Shown here: in pieces, positions 1 to 7,312 of the stretch
How positions within the stretch are numbered: the first letter of the stretch is position 1
Layout: each line of letters begins with the position of its first letter
IMG/VR virus record: IMGVR_UViG_3300038461_000263
Coordinates: 1 to 40,300 of that record
Strand: one strand, 5' to 3'
DNA length: 40,300 nt
Origin: a virus
The notes under the pieces: generated by a model
The model's database searches: none
Seen by the model: the letters and a program-made list of their open reading frames with translations, nothing else
What the model was told of the DNA's origin: nothing
Program-made: the position numbers and the translations under genes

Positions 1-56
1 CTAAATCGTGCAAATAAGGCAAGAGGAGTTTCAGTTAGCCGGAAATTCAGGCAGAC

Positions 57-278
57 TCAATACATCCATTCATGATCTAATTCAGCCGACCCATATTTGA
101 ATCTTAGAGTCTGCATCACTGGCATGTTAAACGACTTATTTTTTTTCCTAAAAGGTTTTTCATCAGCAGGACCGTTCACATAATCCCACATTTCGCTACA
201 GTTCTTACAGCAGAATAGTTCATTATGTTTAGGAATGTAATTATTATTACAGTACTTACACTGCTTTAAACCAATCAT
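57..278 (-). CDS. Small zinc-knuckle protein, function unknown
   Basis: A 73-residue protein. The N-terminal half carries CKYC at residues 7-10 and CCKNC at residues 23-27, the spacing of a small zinc ribbon or knuckle. The C-terminal half is basic and has no recognised domain. Its ATG lies four bases from the stop of the upstream RHH gene, with only a weak Shine-Dalgarno, so translation is probably coupled. It is the last gene of a three-gene leftward operon whose promoter is near 1173-1201. A nucleic-acid-binding role is inferred only from the cysteine pattern. Confidence 0.7.
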   Translation of the reverse strand: MIGLKQCKYCNNNYIPKHNELFCCKNCSEMWDYVNGPADEKPFRKKNKSFNMPVMQTLRFKYGSAELDHEWMY

Positions 279-279
279 G

Positions 280-564
280 TTATAATTCTTTTTCCCACTC
301 TTCTTTTAATCTGTTCAAGGCTGCTTCAACTTTCTCTTCTCTAACATGCAGAAATTTCCCGCCAAAGATGTTATCAATATGTCTTAATCGATTGTTAATC
401 ATTCCTTGGCATAGAATGGCTTCATTTCTATACAGGTGTCCATCTATAGCCTCTCTAATTAAAACAGCTACAGGTCTTGTTAGATAGCTTGAGAGAAGTT
501 TTAGGTTATCATACTGCTCTTCAGTTAAACGGAGTTTTATAGGCTTAAATTTTTGTTTTTTCAT
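280..564 (-). CDS. Ribbon-helix-helix (CopG/Arc-type) DNA-binding protein
   Basis: A 94-residue basic protein. Residues 8-45 read like a ribbon-helix-helix fold: a short strand (IKLRLTEEQY) followed by two helices, the second being RPVAVLIREAIDGHL. The remaining half is charged and helical. RHH proteins bind DNA as dimers and usually repress their own operon, so this is a candidate regulator of the leftward operon or of the divergent portal operon. It lies 15 nt after the P-loop NTPase gene and is coupled to the zinc-knuckle gene. No cI-like repressor was recognised in the window, so this and the other RHH proteins are the best repressor candidates (inference). Confidence 0.72.
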   Translation of the reverse strand: MKKQKFKPIKLRLTEEQYDNLKLLSSYLTRPVAVLIREAIDGHLYRNEAILCQGMINNRLRHIDNIFGGKFLHVREEKVEAALNRLKEEWEKEL

Positions 565-579
565 TCCACATCCATTCGT

Positions 580-1149
580 TTACAAAAAATCTCTAATTCT
601 ATCGTCATGTTCGACGATTCTCACCAAAACCTCATAAAGGGGTTGTGTGCAAACGTCGTCAGATTTAAGTTTATAAATATTTGTATTCAGCGAGTTTTTA
701 AAGTACTCTTCAAGATAAAGATCGAATTGCTTATCAATTTGTTCCTGAAACTCGTAATATTCATCTGTATGAGCGTCATCAAATTTATGAGAAGTGATAT
801 AGAAAATCAGATCGTAAGTGCGCATCCAGTTATTTGCTAGGTTCCTCAAATCATCATAGGGTTGCTTGATTTTTCTTAAGTTTAGATAAAGGATAGGATC
901 GATCGCTGAGCTAAAACAAATAATATTATCAAATGAAAACGCCTTCGCCTCTTGCTCACGAGCTATTTGGTGGCAGACAAGAAAATAAGCTGAATCTAAA
1001 GCCATTTGGTTAAAAGCAGGATAGGGCGAGTAATAAGCAATATCTTCAAGAATACAGTTTGATTGCTGATTCTGTTCTGAATTGGCTGCCATTCTATAAC
1101 CAAGAGCCGTTTTGGCAGTTCCGAAGGCCCCTATGATAGCTATCTTCAT
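580..1149 (-). CDS. P-loop NTPase/kinase-like protein (AAA_28-like)
   Basis: A 189-residue protein that starts directly with a strand and P-loop: GAFGTAKTAL at residues 8-17 is a Walker A variant with Ala in place of the usual Gly before Lys-Thr. The size and early P-loop fit the small NadR/thymidylate-kinase-like group often found in phages. A YDLIFYIT strand at about residues 112-119 could be the Walker B or sensor strand. The start is supported by an AGAGGA Shine-Dalgarno and a good promoter upstream. It is the first gene of the leftward operon. The substrate cannot be read. A nucleotide or nucleoside kinase is plausible; a polynucleotide 5'-kinase acting with the RNA ligase at 24377-25081 is speculative. 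Confidence 0.75.
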   Translation of the reverse strand: MKIAIIGAFGTAKTALGYRMAANSEQNQQSNCILEDIAYYSPYPAFNQMALDSAYFLVCHQIAREQEAKAFSFDNIICFSSAIDPILYLNLRKIKQPYDDLRNLANNWMRTYDLIFYITSHKFDDAHTDEYYEFQEQIDKQFDLYLEEYFKNSLNTNIYKLKSDDVCTQPLYEVLVRIVEHDDRIRDFL

Positions 1150-1172
1150 TGGATCCTCTTGCTTTTTGTCTT

Positions 1173-1201
1173 TCTATAATTAAAGAAAAATATAAAGACA
1201 A
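1173..1201 (-). promoter_or_regulatory. Sigma70-like promoter for the leftward operon 57-1149
   Basis: On the minus strand, a TTGTCT -35 box (1196-1201) and TATAGA -10 box (1173-1178) are separated by exactly 17 bases, about 25 bases upstream of the ATG at 1149. The element lies in the 122-base divergent gap before the portal gene. No equally good rightward promoter is visible there. Confidence 0.55.
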
Positions 1202-1271
1202 GAATTTTGTTGCATGAAAAAAAATATGGTTAAGGTGTAATGTAAAGAAAATACTTCAAAAGGATGTTACT

Positions 1272-3302
1272 ATGTCACTTTATCCCGCTTTAACAGACGC
1301 CTATTATGTCGATGATGATCAGGACATTAAGAAATATGCTGAGTACTGTTATGAGAAAAATATTGTTATCAATCAATCTTATTGGTCTGAGGCTGATATT
1401 GATTTAAGATTCATTTGTGGCGATCAAACGATAATGTCAGAAGTTTTTGGTAATCTGCCTCTTTTTAGAAAACGACAATTCAGTTTCAATCGTATTAAGC
1501 GAATAATTAATATGATCACAGGATATCAGCGGCAGCATAGGAAGTCAACTGCCGTTACTCCCTTGCACACACAGAATCAAGCTACAGCTGATCAATTCAC
1601 CAAGCTTATCTACCATGTCAACACTCATGGGAATATCCTAGAAACGATATCTGAGGCGTTTGAAGGTGCTGTTGGTGTTGGAATGAACCTGTTAGCCACT
1701 TACATGGATTATCGAACAGATCCGGTGAATGGCGATATCAAGGTTGACAATGTTGCTTATAACTCTTACATGATCGATAGCTACTTCAAAAAAGCAGACC
1801 TTTCAGATTGCAATTTTATACGTACACGAAAATTCTTATCTCGTAATCAAGTAAAAACTCTACTTCCAGGTATGGATGATGACATAAATAATTTAAGTGG
1901 ACTTGGAAACAGAGATGGAAAATTTCAATTTATGCCGGAGTCATACGGGTATGCCCAACAAGATTTAATTTTATATGATGAGTTTTGGTATCAATCGACA
2001 AGAAAGCAAAAGATGCTTGTAGATGTACAGTCAGGTGAATGTACTGAATGGCGCGGGCATGATGAAGATCTAGCCGATTTCCTCCACTTTTATCCCGAGA
2101 TTATGGTAATTGATCAAGAGATTCCAACAGTTAAGTTGGCAGTGATGGTTCAAGGAAAGGTTATGTATCATGGCCAAAATCCTCTTGGAATCGACAGATA
2201 CCCATTTGTGCCTGTGTGGGCATACTACGAACCTAATTTACCTTATTATCCTTGGAGAATTCAAGGAGTTGCTAGACAACTCAGGGATGCTCAATATTTG
2301 TATAATAGGCGCAGGTGCATAGAACTCGATATTCTTGAGAGCCAAATTAATTCTGGGTTTATTTACATTGAAGATGCCCTCATAAATCAAAAAGATATAT
2401 TTATGGCAGGCCAAGGAAAAGGTTTGGCATGCAGAAGAGGTACTAATATTGCAACAGATGTTGTGCCAATACAAGCACCACAGATTCCACCATCAATGAT
2501 CCAGCTCTCAGAGCTTCTAGGACAGGAATTAAATCAAATTTCAGGCGTTAATGAAGAACTACTTGGCGCGGCTGATGATGATAAGGCAGGAATTCTATCT
2601 ATGCTACGACAAGGAGCTGGACTTACAACCCTGCAAGTCTTATTTGACCATCTAGACCAAGCCCAGAAGCTATTAGGCAAAATTCATCTTGAAATGATAC
2701 AGGCCAATTGGACGCCAGGCAAAGTCCGCCTCATCACAGAAGAAGAGCCTTCACAAGAGTTCTACAACAGAGCTTTTGGTAAATATGATGCTATTGTTGA
2801 AGAAGTGCCTTTGACCTCAACTCAAAAGCAATTAGCTCTCCAGCAGAAACTCTACCTACGTGAGATGGGCATCCCTATTCCTATTGAGAGCATAATGGAA
2901 GAGGCTAATTTCCAAGGTAAGGATAAGTTAATCAAGCAAATGCAGCAGCAAGAGCAAGCTCAACAGAAACAACAAGAAATGATGGCTCAATTGCAAATGC
3001 AGCAAATGCAAGTCGACAATGAGACTAAAATCAGCTATGCAGAGGGCCAGAAAGCTCTCGCAGCCGAACGAATTAATAAGACCAGACTAGATGCAGCTCT
3101 ATCAGCCGAACGCATCAAGAGGGCCGACGAAGACCGTACTGGAGCGATTCTGAATTTGGTAAAGGCTGCTAAAGAGATTCAGTCGATGGATATTGAGCAA
3201 CTTGAGAGAGCGATTAACATAGCTAAGACTATAGGCGCAGAGGAAGAAGAAATTCAAGGGCCTAAAACACAACAAACTCAACCACAAATGACCAATATGT
3301 AA
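1272..3302 (+). CDS. Portal protein, P22-like
   Basis: A 676-residue protein close in size to P22 portal (725). It forms the dodecameric vertex through which the terminase packages DNA and to which the tail attaches. The N-terminal region has family-type stretches such as RQFSFNRIKRIINMITGYQR (about 67-86), and the middle has the conserved QISGVNEELLGA segment (about 422-433) leading into the crown/barrel helices. The last 150 residues are Gln/Glu/Lys/Ala-rich coiled coil with a Q-rich patch at about 556-580. It begins after AAAAGGA and heads the rightward virion cluster, followed by scaffold and coat as in P22. An 11-residue stretch is copied in the small protein at 39142-39348. Confidence 0.93.
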   Translation: MSLYPALTDAYYVDDDQDIKKYAEYCYEKNIVINQSYWSEADIDLRFICGDQTIMSEVFGNLPLFRKRQFSFNRIKRIINMITGYQRQHRKSTAVTPLHTQNQATADQFTKLIYHVNTHGNILETISEAFEGAVGVGMNLLATYMDYRTDPVNGDIKVDNVAYNSYMIDSYFKKADLSDCNFIRTRKFLSRNQVKTLLPGMDDDINNLSGLGNRDGKFQFMPESYGYAQQDLILYDEFWYQSTRKQKMLVDVQSGECTEWRGHDEDLADFLHFYPEIMVIDQEIPTVKLAVMVQGKVMYHGQNPLGIDRYPFVPVWAYYEPNLPYYPWRIQGVARQLRDAQYLYNRRRCIELDILESQINSGFIYIEDALINQKDIFMAGQGKGLACRRGTNIATDVVPIQAPQIPPSMIQLSELLGQELNQISGVNEELLGAADDDKAGILSMLRQGAGLTTLQVLFDHLDQAQKLLGKIHLEMIQANWTPGKVRLITEEEPSQEFYNRAFGKYDAIVEEVPLTSTQKQLALQQKLYLREMGIPIPIESIMEEANFQGKDKLIKQMQQQEQAQQKQQEMMAQLQMQQMQVDNETKISYAEGQKALAAERINKTRLDAALSAERIKRADEDRTGAILNLVKAAKEIQSMDIEQLERAINIAKTIGAEEEEIQGPKTQQTQPQMTNM

Positions 3303-3379
3303 AAGATGTTTGTAAAAAATTGTTTAGAAATATAAGATCAAAATTGTAAAGAAAAAACATTCCTATAGGAGGAATTTAC

Positions 3380-3562
3380 ATGGGTACACCAAAGTTTTCA
3401 CAAAAAGCCGGACATGCTGGCCTGCCTGATGAAGTAATCAGAAAAGATTATCCAAAGTGTGATTATATGACGAGTGATTATAATGACACTATGGAAGGAA
3501 TTGATGCAAATAAAGATAAAACAGTTTCAAAAGCTAAAAAGCATCAAGCTCCTCACAAATAA
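3380..3562 (+). CDS. Small conserved-looking virion-cluster protein, unknown
   Basis: A 60-residue hydrophilic protein, Lys/Asp rich, with no recognised domain. An excellent TAGGAGGA Shine-Dalgarno precedes the ATG. It lies between portal and scaffold with four further small or lysine-rich genes and is probably co-transcribed with them. A minor head protein or DNA-associated factor is possible, but this is inference from position and charge only. Confidence 0.7.
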   Translation: MGTPKFSQKAGHAGLPDEVIRKDYPKCDYMTSDYNDTMEGIDANKDKTVSKAKKHQAPHK

Positions 3563-3570
3563 GGCTAAAG

Positions 3571-3702
3571 ATGGTCATGATTCGCCCAAAGGGCAAGGCA
3601 CGAAATATTGCTGAAATGATACTAAAAGGTAAGGGCGTCAAGCTCATGGATTCCAAAAGGAAGGAAAAAATGAAGCTTGATGTCCCCTATTCGAAAAAAT
3701 AA
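3571..3702 (+). CDS. Short lysine-rich protein
   Basis: A 43-codon ORF starting with ATG and ending at TAA 3700-3702, eight bases after the previous stop. About a third of the residues are Lys/Arg. The internal segment RNIAEMILKGKGVKLMDSKR predicts an amphipathic helix. The Shine-Dalgarno is weak (AAGG), so translation is probably coupled. It fits the tightly spaced string of small basic genes after the portal. No family was recognised. Confidence 0.5.
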   Translation: MVMIRPKGKARNIAEMILKGKGVKLMDSKRKEKMKLDVPYSKK

Positions 3703-3710
3703 GGAAGAAA

Positions 3711-3887
3711 ATGAAAAAGCACGTAGATGTAGCGGAAGATAAGAAATTGATATCAAAAATGATAGCAAAGAAATCGCCTGTCAAGAAGGTTTCGTCTCAT
3801 TTAAAAAAAGATATCAAAGAATCTCATAAGAGCATTGCTGAAGACAAAAAGCTCATGAAAGGAATGAAGAAAGGCAAGTCTTATTAA
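3711..3887 (+). CDS. Short lysine-rich protein
   Basis: A 58-codon ORF with a good AAGGAAG Shine-Dalgarno 3 bases before ATG. The product is very basic (about 22 Lys) and predicted helical, with the repeated element AEDKKL at residues 8-13 and 43-48. The repeat suggests an internal duplication of a roughly 35-residue unit. The nature of the protein is unknown; basicity suggests DNA or RNA contact in the head. Its 3' end overlaps the next ORF, which has no ordinary start codon, so a frameshifted extension is possible (see findings). Confidence 0.55.
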   Translation: MKKHVDVAEDKKLISKMIAKKSPVKKVSSHLKKDIKESHKSIAEDKKLMKGMKKGKSY

Positions 3888-4179
3888 AGAGAAAAAGGTT
3901 CTAAAGGCTAAGCCAAAAGCTTTTCCTGAGAATTCCCCAAAATTTCAGGCTGCTAATAGATATGCGAGCAAAGCAGAGAAGAAAAAGTATCCAAAAGGTT
4001 TTAAGGAGCTTGAGAAGATTGATAAAAAGCTCCCCTCAGGTGAAATCCTAGGACATGTCACCAAGAAAGGTGACATTACTACCTCCAAAAAGGTCCCAAA
4101 ACGCCTTAGAGGGGAGGTTAAATTTCATGAAAATGTAGAACGCGTGAGGATACTTGGACTTGGTAAAAAGCGTAGATAA
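3883..4179 (+). CDS. Basic protein lacking ATG/GTG/TTG start; start uncertain
   Basis: An open frame from 3868 to TAA 4177-4179 encodes a coherent basic protein (PKAFPENSPKFQ near the start, KKLPSGEILGHVTKKGDI in the middle, GLGKKRR at the end). It contains no in-frame Met codon, and the only GTG is near its end. The best initiator is ATT at 3883, with an AAAGG about 9 bases upstream, overlapping the preceding gene by five bases. Otherwise it is read by +1 frameshifting from the preceding gene. The stop overlaps the next gene by 26 bases. The lack of stops over about 100 codons, plus sensible composition, supports coding. Confidence concerns the ORF, not its start. Confidence 0.5.
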   Translation: MKEKKVLKAKPKAFPENSPKFQAANRYASKAEKKKYPKGFKELEKIDKKLPSGEILGHVTKKGDITTSKKVPKRLRGEVKFHENVERVRILGLGKKRR

Positions 4180-4660
4180 ATACGACTACAATCGATTTGG
4201 TTCAAAAGGTAAAAGGGTCGGACAGGCTGTCGTCGATATCCTCGCGAATAACCCTGCACCTCAAACGGTTGAAGAAACCATAGAGGCTTTTGGCCCTGAT
4301 TTTGCTAAAGAGCTTGAAAAGACAATAGAAAATAACAGACACAAATATACTTCTCCATTTTATGTATTCGTTCTCACTAAAAAAGAAATGTGGGCTTGTA
4401 ATGTTTTAAGGAACCTTTTCATTGCTAGACAGACTGACCCATTACCAGAAAAAATGGTTATAGAATATCCAAATTATCTTAAAACACTTTACAAAGTGAA
4501 TCCTGAAAAAGGACATGTTGAACCACTGTGGTCAATACCAGGCCATCAAGAATGTATCTCTATATCTAAACATCCTGAAATGTGCGATCCACAATTAGTT
4601 AAATGGATCGACGATACCTATAACAAGATCCGTAAAAATTTCTTTCAATCTTTAAGATAA
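4154..4660 (+). CDS. Hypothetical protein in portal-scaffold interval, TTG start
   Basis: A 168-residue protein. Initiation at TTG 4154 is supported by GAGGA three bases upstream, and no in-frame ATG gives a sensible protein. The sequence has a mixed alpha/beta composition, with YTSPFYVFVLTKKEMWACNV in the middle and a conserved-looking tail with Trp and His. No catalytic motif was recognised. It overlaps the upstream basic ORF. The position between portal and scaffold suggests a structural or assembly function, but I do not recognise the family. Confidence 0.7.
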   Translation: MDLVKSVDKYDYNRFGSKGKRVGQAVVDILANNPAPQTVEETIEAFGPDFAKELEKTIENNRHKYTSPFYVFVLTKKEMWACNVLRNLFIARQTDPLPEKMVIEYPNYLKTLYKVNPEKGHVEPLWSIPGHQECISISKHPEMCDPQLVKWIDDTYNKIRKNFFQSLR

Positions 4661-4702
4661 CACACTCCTAACTTTCTTATCAACTATTTTTTTACATATG
4701 TA

Positions 4703-4785
4703 TTGACAAAATAATATTTGAACTGCTAACGCATAGATATGGATTCAAAAATATCGTTGACACACGTTAGTTGTCTGAGAATTCA
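4703..4785 (+). promoter_or_regulatory. Possible promoter region upstream of the scaffold/coat genes
   Basis: Two perfect TTGACA hexamers (4703-4708 and 4757-4762) lie in the 174-base gap before the scaffold gene. Neither has a strong -10 box at 17 bases: AATTCA is at 4780 for the second, and TAACGC at 18 bases for the first. CTAACG and CGTTAG form a distant inverted repeat around them. Extra transcription of scaffold and coat would make sense, but the -10 evidence is weak. Confidence 0.3.
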
Positions 4786-4806
4786 TTCATAAACCTATCG
4801 CGTAAG

Positions 4807-4821
4807 GGATTTCGCAAATCC
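4807..4821 (+). promoter_or_regulatory. Hairpin adjacent to the scaffold Shine-Dalgarno
   Basis: GGATTT-CGC-AAATCC is a perfect 6-bp stem ending one base before the AAGGAG Shine-Dalgarno (4822-4827) of the scaffold gene. It could stabilise the mRNA 5' end or present the ribosome site. The pairing is seen in the sequence; the role is inference. Confidence 0.4.
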
Positions 4822-4834
4822 AAGGAGTGTGTAC

Positions 4835-5557
4835 GTGTCTGATGAAGAAAAATCGAATGTAGAGACGGTAATAGATCAACCAGCTCAGGAAGTCGTTCAA
4901 TCCACTGACTCAGATGAAACTCACAACGATCGTCAAGAAGAAGCACAGCCAAGTCAACAATCGCGACGTACGGATGTAGACTATAACTGGGCAGAAGCTA
5001 GGCGAAAGATGCAAGAACTTGAACGTAAAGCGGCGGAGCAAGATGTGCTGATCGCTCGATTGTCAAGACCTGCACCTGTTGAAGACGACCTCGAAAAACT
5101 TTCGGATGATGACATTATTACAGTCAAGCAGCACAAACAGATGGCTGCAAAAATAGCGAAGCAAGTTGCCGAGGAAGTAGTAAAACAGCGTGAGGCTGCG
5201 ACAATGGAGGAAAGGTTAGCCACCAAGTTCCCTGATTATGATCAAGTTGTTACTGCAGACTCAATTGAACTTTTAAAAAAATCCGAACCAGAGTTAGCAC
5301 TATCCTTGCAATCCTTGGGGCATGATCCATATGCGCAAGCAGTCGCAGCGTATAAACTGATGAAGAAAACAGGAATTGGCCTTCCAAAAACAGATGAAAA
5401 GAAAAGAGCAATGGAAAATATCAAGAAACCTGTTTCCGTTCAGACAGTTGCTAAACAATCAGCTATTGGTTCTGCACACGCATTTGAGAATGGTCTCACG
5501 CCAGAGATGAAAAAACAACTCTACGCTGAGATGCAACAAGCAGCAAGATTAGGTTAA
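4835..5557 (+). CDS. Scaffolding protein, P22-like position and composition
   Basis: A 240-residue protein from GTG 4835, chosen because AAGGAG sits seven bases upstream; the GTG at 4829 is too close. It is acidic at the N-terminus, then has a heptad-rich coiled coil (NWAEARRKMQELERKAAEQD at about 49-68), helical middle segments and a basic C-terminal helix with LTPEMKKQLYAEMQQAARLG. Scaffold proteins drive procapsid assembly with the coat protein and leave before or during packaging; their basic C-terminal helix contacts coat. Placement directly between portal and coat genes matches P22. No protease motif was seen, so an intact-release scaffold is likely. Confidence 0.82.
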   Translation: MSDEEKSNVETVIDQPAQEVVQSTDSDETHNDRQEEAQPSQQSRRTDVDYNWAEARRKMQELERKAAEQDVLIARLSRPAPVEDDLEKLSDDDIITVKQHKQMAAKIAKQVAEEVVKQREAATMEERLATKFPDYDQVVTADSIELLKKSEPELALSLQSLGHDPYAQAVAAYKLMKKTGIGLPKTDEKKRAMENIKKPVSVQTVAKQSAIGSAHAFENGLTPEMKKQLYAEMQQAARLG

Positions 5558-5588
5558 CTCTAGTTCATAACTAGAGGTAATTAAAGTA

Positions 5589-5870
5589 ATGTCTATTACG
5601 ACTACTACAACTTTACCAGCTCCTCTGCAAGCTAGTTTCTCAATGAAACTTCTTTCAGTTCCGACCCCATATCTTGTTCACAAGATTCCGGCCGATCTGA
5701 AAACTATGCCGAGGAATGGCGGTACAACTCTCAGGATGAGACGGTACAACCAACTGGCGACAGCTATGGTACCATTAGGGAATAGTGGTGTAACTCCACC
5801 TCCCCAGAACCTTACTGCTGTGAACGTGGATGCGGCGATGTCATTTTACGGTTTTAAAGAGGCTGCTTAA
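5589..5870 (+). CDS. Major capsid protein, N-terminal exon (exon ends about 5852)
   Basis: This is the N-terminal part of a P22/N4-gp56-like coat protein. Family-like text runs through IPADLKTMPRNGGTTLRMRR and PLGNSGVTPPPQNLTAVNVD to SFYG (codon GGT 5850-5852). The frame then runs into FKEAA and TAA at 5868-5870, which do not belong to the family. The expected continuation, TYILMNEQV, resumes in the same frame at 5907-5932 and then TLQAQDPVLNEA from 6643. Joining 5589-5852, 5907-5932 and 6643-7300 gives a clean 316-codon frame (315 residues). The gene is therefore interrupted twice. The segment after 5852 is an intervening sequence, not coat. Confidence 0.88.
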   Translation: MSITTTTTLPAPLQASFSMKLLSVPTPYLVHKIPADLKTMPRNGGTTLRMRRYNQLATAMVPLGNSGVTPPPQNLTAVNVDAAMSFYGFKEAA

Positions 5871-5906
5871 GCAGAAAAGTGCCGTATATGTTCATCAACC
5901 TCAATG
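5853..5906 (+). other. 54-nt intervening sequence with group I P1/P10 ends but no core
   Basis: This segment separates coat codons GGT (Gly) and ACT (Thr) and holds an in-frame TAA, so it must be removed or bypassed for a full coat protein. The upstream exon end TACGGT pairs with GCCGTA (5881-5886), leaving a U-G pair at the junction as in a group I P1. The preceding AGT (5878-5880) pairs with the downstream exon ACT, as in P10. The last base is G, like the omega-G. A CTGCTTAAGCAG palindrome lies in the P1 loop. Fifty-four bases cannot hold P3-P8. It could be a deleted intron remnant, a substrate of the neighbouring intron core, or an assembly collapse. Confidence 0.6.
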
Positions 5907-5932
5907 ACTTATATTTTGATGAACGAGCAGGT
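5907..5932 (+). CDS. Major capsid protein, 26-nt mini-exon
   Basis: Encodes T-Y-I-L-M-N-E-Q plus the first two bases (GT) of a Val codon, in the same frame as exon 1. Related coat proteins read SFYG-TY..INEQV.LQ.QDPVLNEA at this point, from my knowledge of the family, so the stretch fills exactly the gap between the other two exons. It is bounded by the 54-nt insertion and by the group I intron, whose 5' splice site follows GAGCAGGT. Confidence 0.72.
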
Positions 5933-6642
5933 AGACCGCAAGAATTGCCTGCTATAAACTTTTGGTAATTTACTGGAAAGCCTAAATGATGTATGATCTA
6001 TGCGGAACATATAACACAAGGTAACCAGATGGAAGGCGAGAAATTGGCTTATATAGCCGGAATAGTAGATGGTGAAGGATCAATAATGATACAAAGAGAT
6101 ATGTCAATATCTTTCATGAGGCAAAGGCTTGAGAGAGGTTCTACAGAACCACACTATCACGCTTGCGTCAGAGTCGGAATGAACGATCCGTCTGCTGTTA
6201 ATTTTATACATGAAGTAACTGGATATGGAAAAGTTGTAAAAGAAAAACCATATCATCATAAAAAACCTATGTATAGATGGACTATAAGAAGAAGAGATGA
6301 AATAGTTCCTTTTTTGAGACTGATTTTGCCTTATTTATTGGTAAAAAAAACACAAGCTGAACTTGCTATTAAATTCATGGATGAATGGGTAAGTTCAAAT
6401 GGTATCCGACTTACTGATGGAATAAGAAAAAACAGAGAAAACGCGTGGTTAAAAATGAGAGAACTTAATGGAATCGTCCCGCCGCCAGCAACGACTAAAC
6501 CCAGAAGCACTGGGGGTAGAGACAAATCTATTCCCTTTGAATCGATAGTCTGATCTGCTTTGAAAATTGCAGAGGGAGGAATAACAAGACTCCCCGCCAG
6601 AAACTTGAATATCACGTAACTGGTCAATAAAGTAACAGAATG
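5933..6642 (+). ncRNA. Group I intron in the coat gene, encoding a LAGLIDADG endonuclease
   Basis: A 710-nt intron. P1: exon AGCAGGT pairs fully with intron GCCTGCT (5947-5953), with U-G at the splice site. A P-like element is AATTTACTGGAAAGCCT (5967-5983). An R-like element, CAACGACTAAAC, starts about 6489, and an S-like element, GATAGTCTGAT, about 6544. P7 is GACTA (6493-6497) with TAGTC (6546-6550). A P9-like hairpin GGGAG/CTCCC follows. The intron ends ...AATG, so G6642 is the omega-G. Splicing restores GTA-ACC-TTG-CAG (V-T-L-Q) in the coat frame. The endonuclease ORF extends through R and stops inside S. Self-splicing group I RNAs use external guanosine; this one is IA-like by its R element (tentative). 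Confidence 0.85.
6029..6553 (+). CDS. LAGLIDADG homing endonuclease, intron-encoded
   Basis: A 174-residue protein from ATG 6029 (AAGG seven bases upstream; an in-frame ATG at 5993 has no Shine-Dalgarno). The LAGLIDADG motif is LAYIAGIVDGEGSI at residues 6-19. A single motif is seen, so the enzyme probably acts as a homodimer, or the second domain is divergent (VPFLRLILPYLLVKKTQ at about 93-109). These enzymes cut intron-less alleles, here of the coat gene, so that the intron is copied in; some also act as maturases. The C-terminal 25 residues are Pro/Thr-rich and overlap the R and S elements of the ribozyme, so the same bases serve both protein and RNA core. Confidence 0.88.
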   Translation: MEGEKLAYIAGIVDGEGSIMIQRDMSISFMRQRLERGSTEPHYHACVRVGMNDPSAVNFIHEVTGYGKVVKEKPYHHKKPMYRWTIRRRDEIVPFLRLILPYLLVKKTQAELAIKFMDEWVSSNGIRLTDGIRKNRENAWLKMRELNGIVPPPATTKPRSTGGRDKSIPFESIV

Positions 6643-7300
6643 AACCTTGCAGGCGCAAGATCCTGTTCTTAACGAAGCCTCAATACGTTTAGGCGTATCG
6701 CTTCGTATGACGGAAGATCAGCTCATGAGAGATATGCTGGCTTCTACTAGTGCGTTTGTAAATTGTACAAATGGGGTTGATGGCGACAACCCAACTGAAA
6801 TTACACGATCAGATATTGATCTTGTAATTAGAAGTTTGAGAAACAACAATGCCATGCCATTCATCACTGGAATTGAAGGTGAGAATAAGTTTGGCACAAG
6901 TCCTGTAAGAGACGCATTTTTTGCATTAGGCCATACAAATTTGATCGGACAAATTGATCAATGTACTGGTTTTAAACAAAAGTGGGAATATCCGAATCAG
7001 CAATCCACATTGGAAGCTGAACATGGTGCAGTAGCCAACTTTAGATTCCTTTTGTCTAGCGTTGGATCTATCACGCCAACAGCTTCTATGCTGGGAGCAG
7101 ATATTTACAACATATTCTGCTGCGGTAAAGAGGCGTTTGCAGCTGTAGAAATGGATCAATATAGTGCGCAATTTATCTATTTGCCACCTATCTACAGTGG
7201 ACCATTAGCTCTTAACGCAAGCCTTGGGTATAAGTTTGCCGAAGTACCCAGATTGTTGCAAGATTTATGGTGTATAAACCTAAGAGCCACATTGGCATAA
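6643..7300 (+). CDS. Major capsid protein, C-terminal exon
   Basis: This exon continues the coat protein with TLQAQDPVLNEASIRLGVSL, then MTEDQLMRDMLAST, GDNPTEITRSDIDLV, KFGTSPVRDAFFAL, YNIFCCGKEAFAAVEMDQYS and PPIYSGPLALNASLGYKF. These are hallmark stretches of this HK97-fold coat family. The first A (6643) completes the Val codon begun by GT at 5931-5932. Read alone, the frame could start only at TTG 6647, with no Shine-Dalgarno, which again argues for splicing. The final TAA is followed by AGGAGG for the next gene. About 70% of the coat protein is here. Confidence 0.92.
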
Positions 7301-7312
7301 GGAGGAAAAACT

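Noticed and set aside
5850-5909. T4 gene 60-type translational bypass over the 54-nt coat insertion
   Set aside because: Take-off GGT has no matching landing codon before ACT (ATG lies there), and the P1/P10 pairing explains the ends better. Not fully excluded.
6331-6658. Two minus-strand frames opposite the intron endonuclease
   Set aside because: No ribosome sites; they overlap the LAGLIDADG gene and ribozyme core in antisense.
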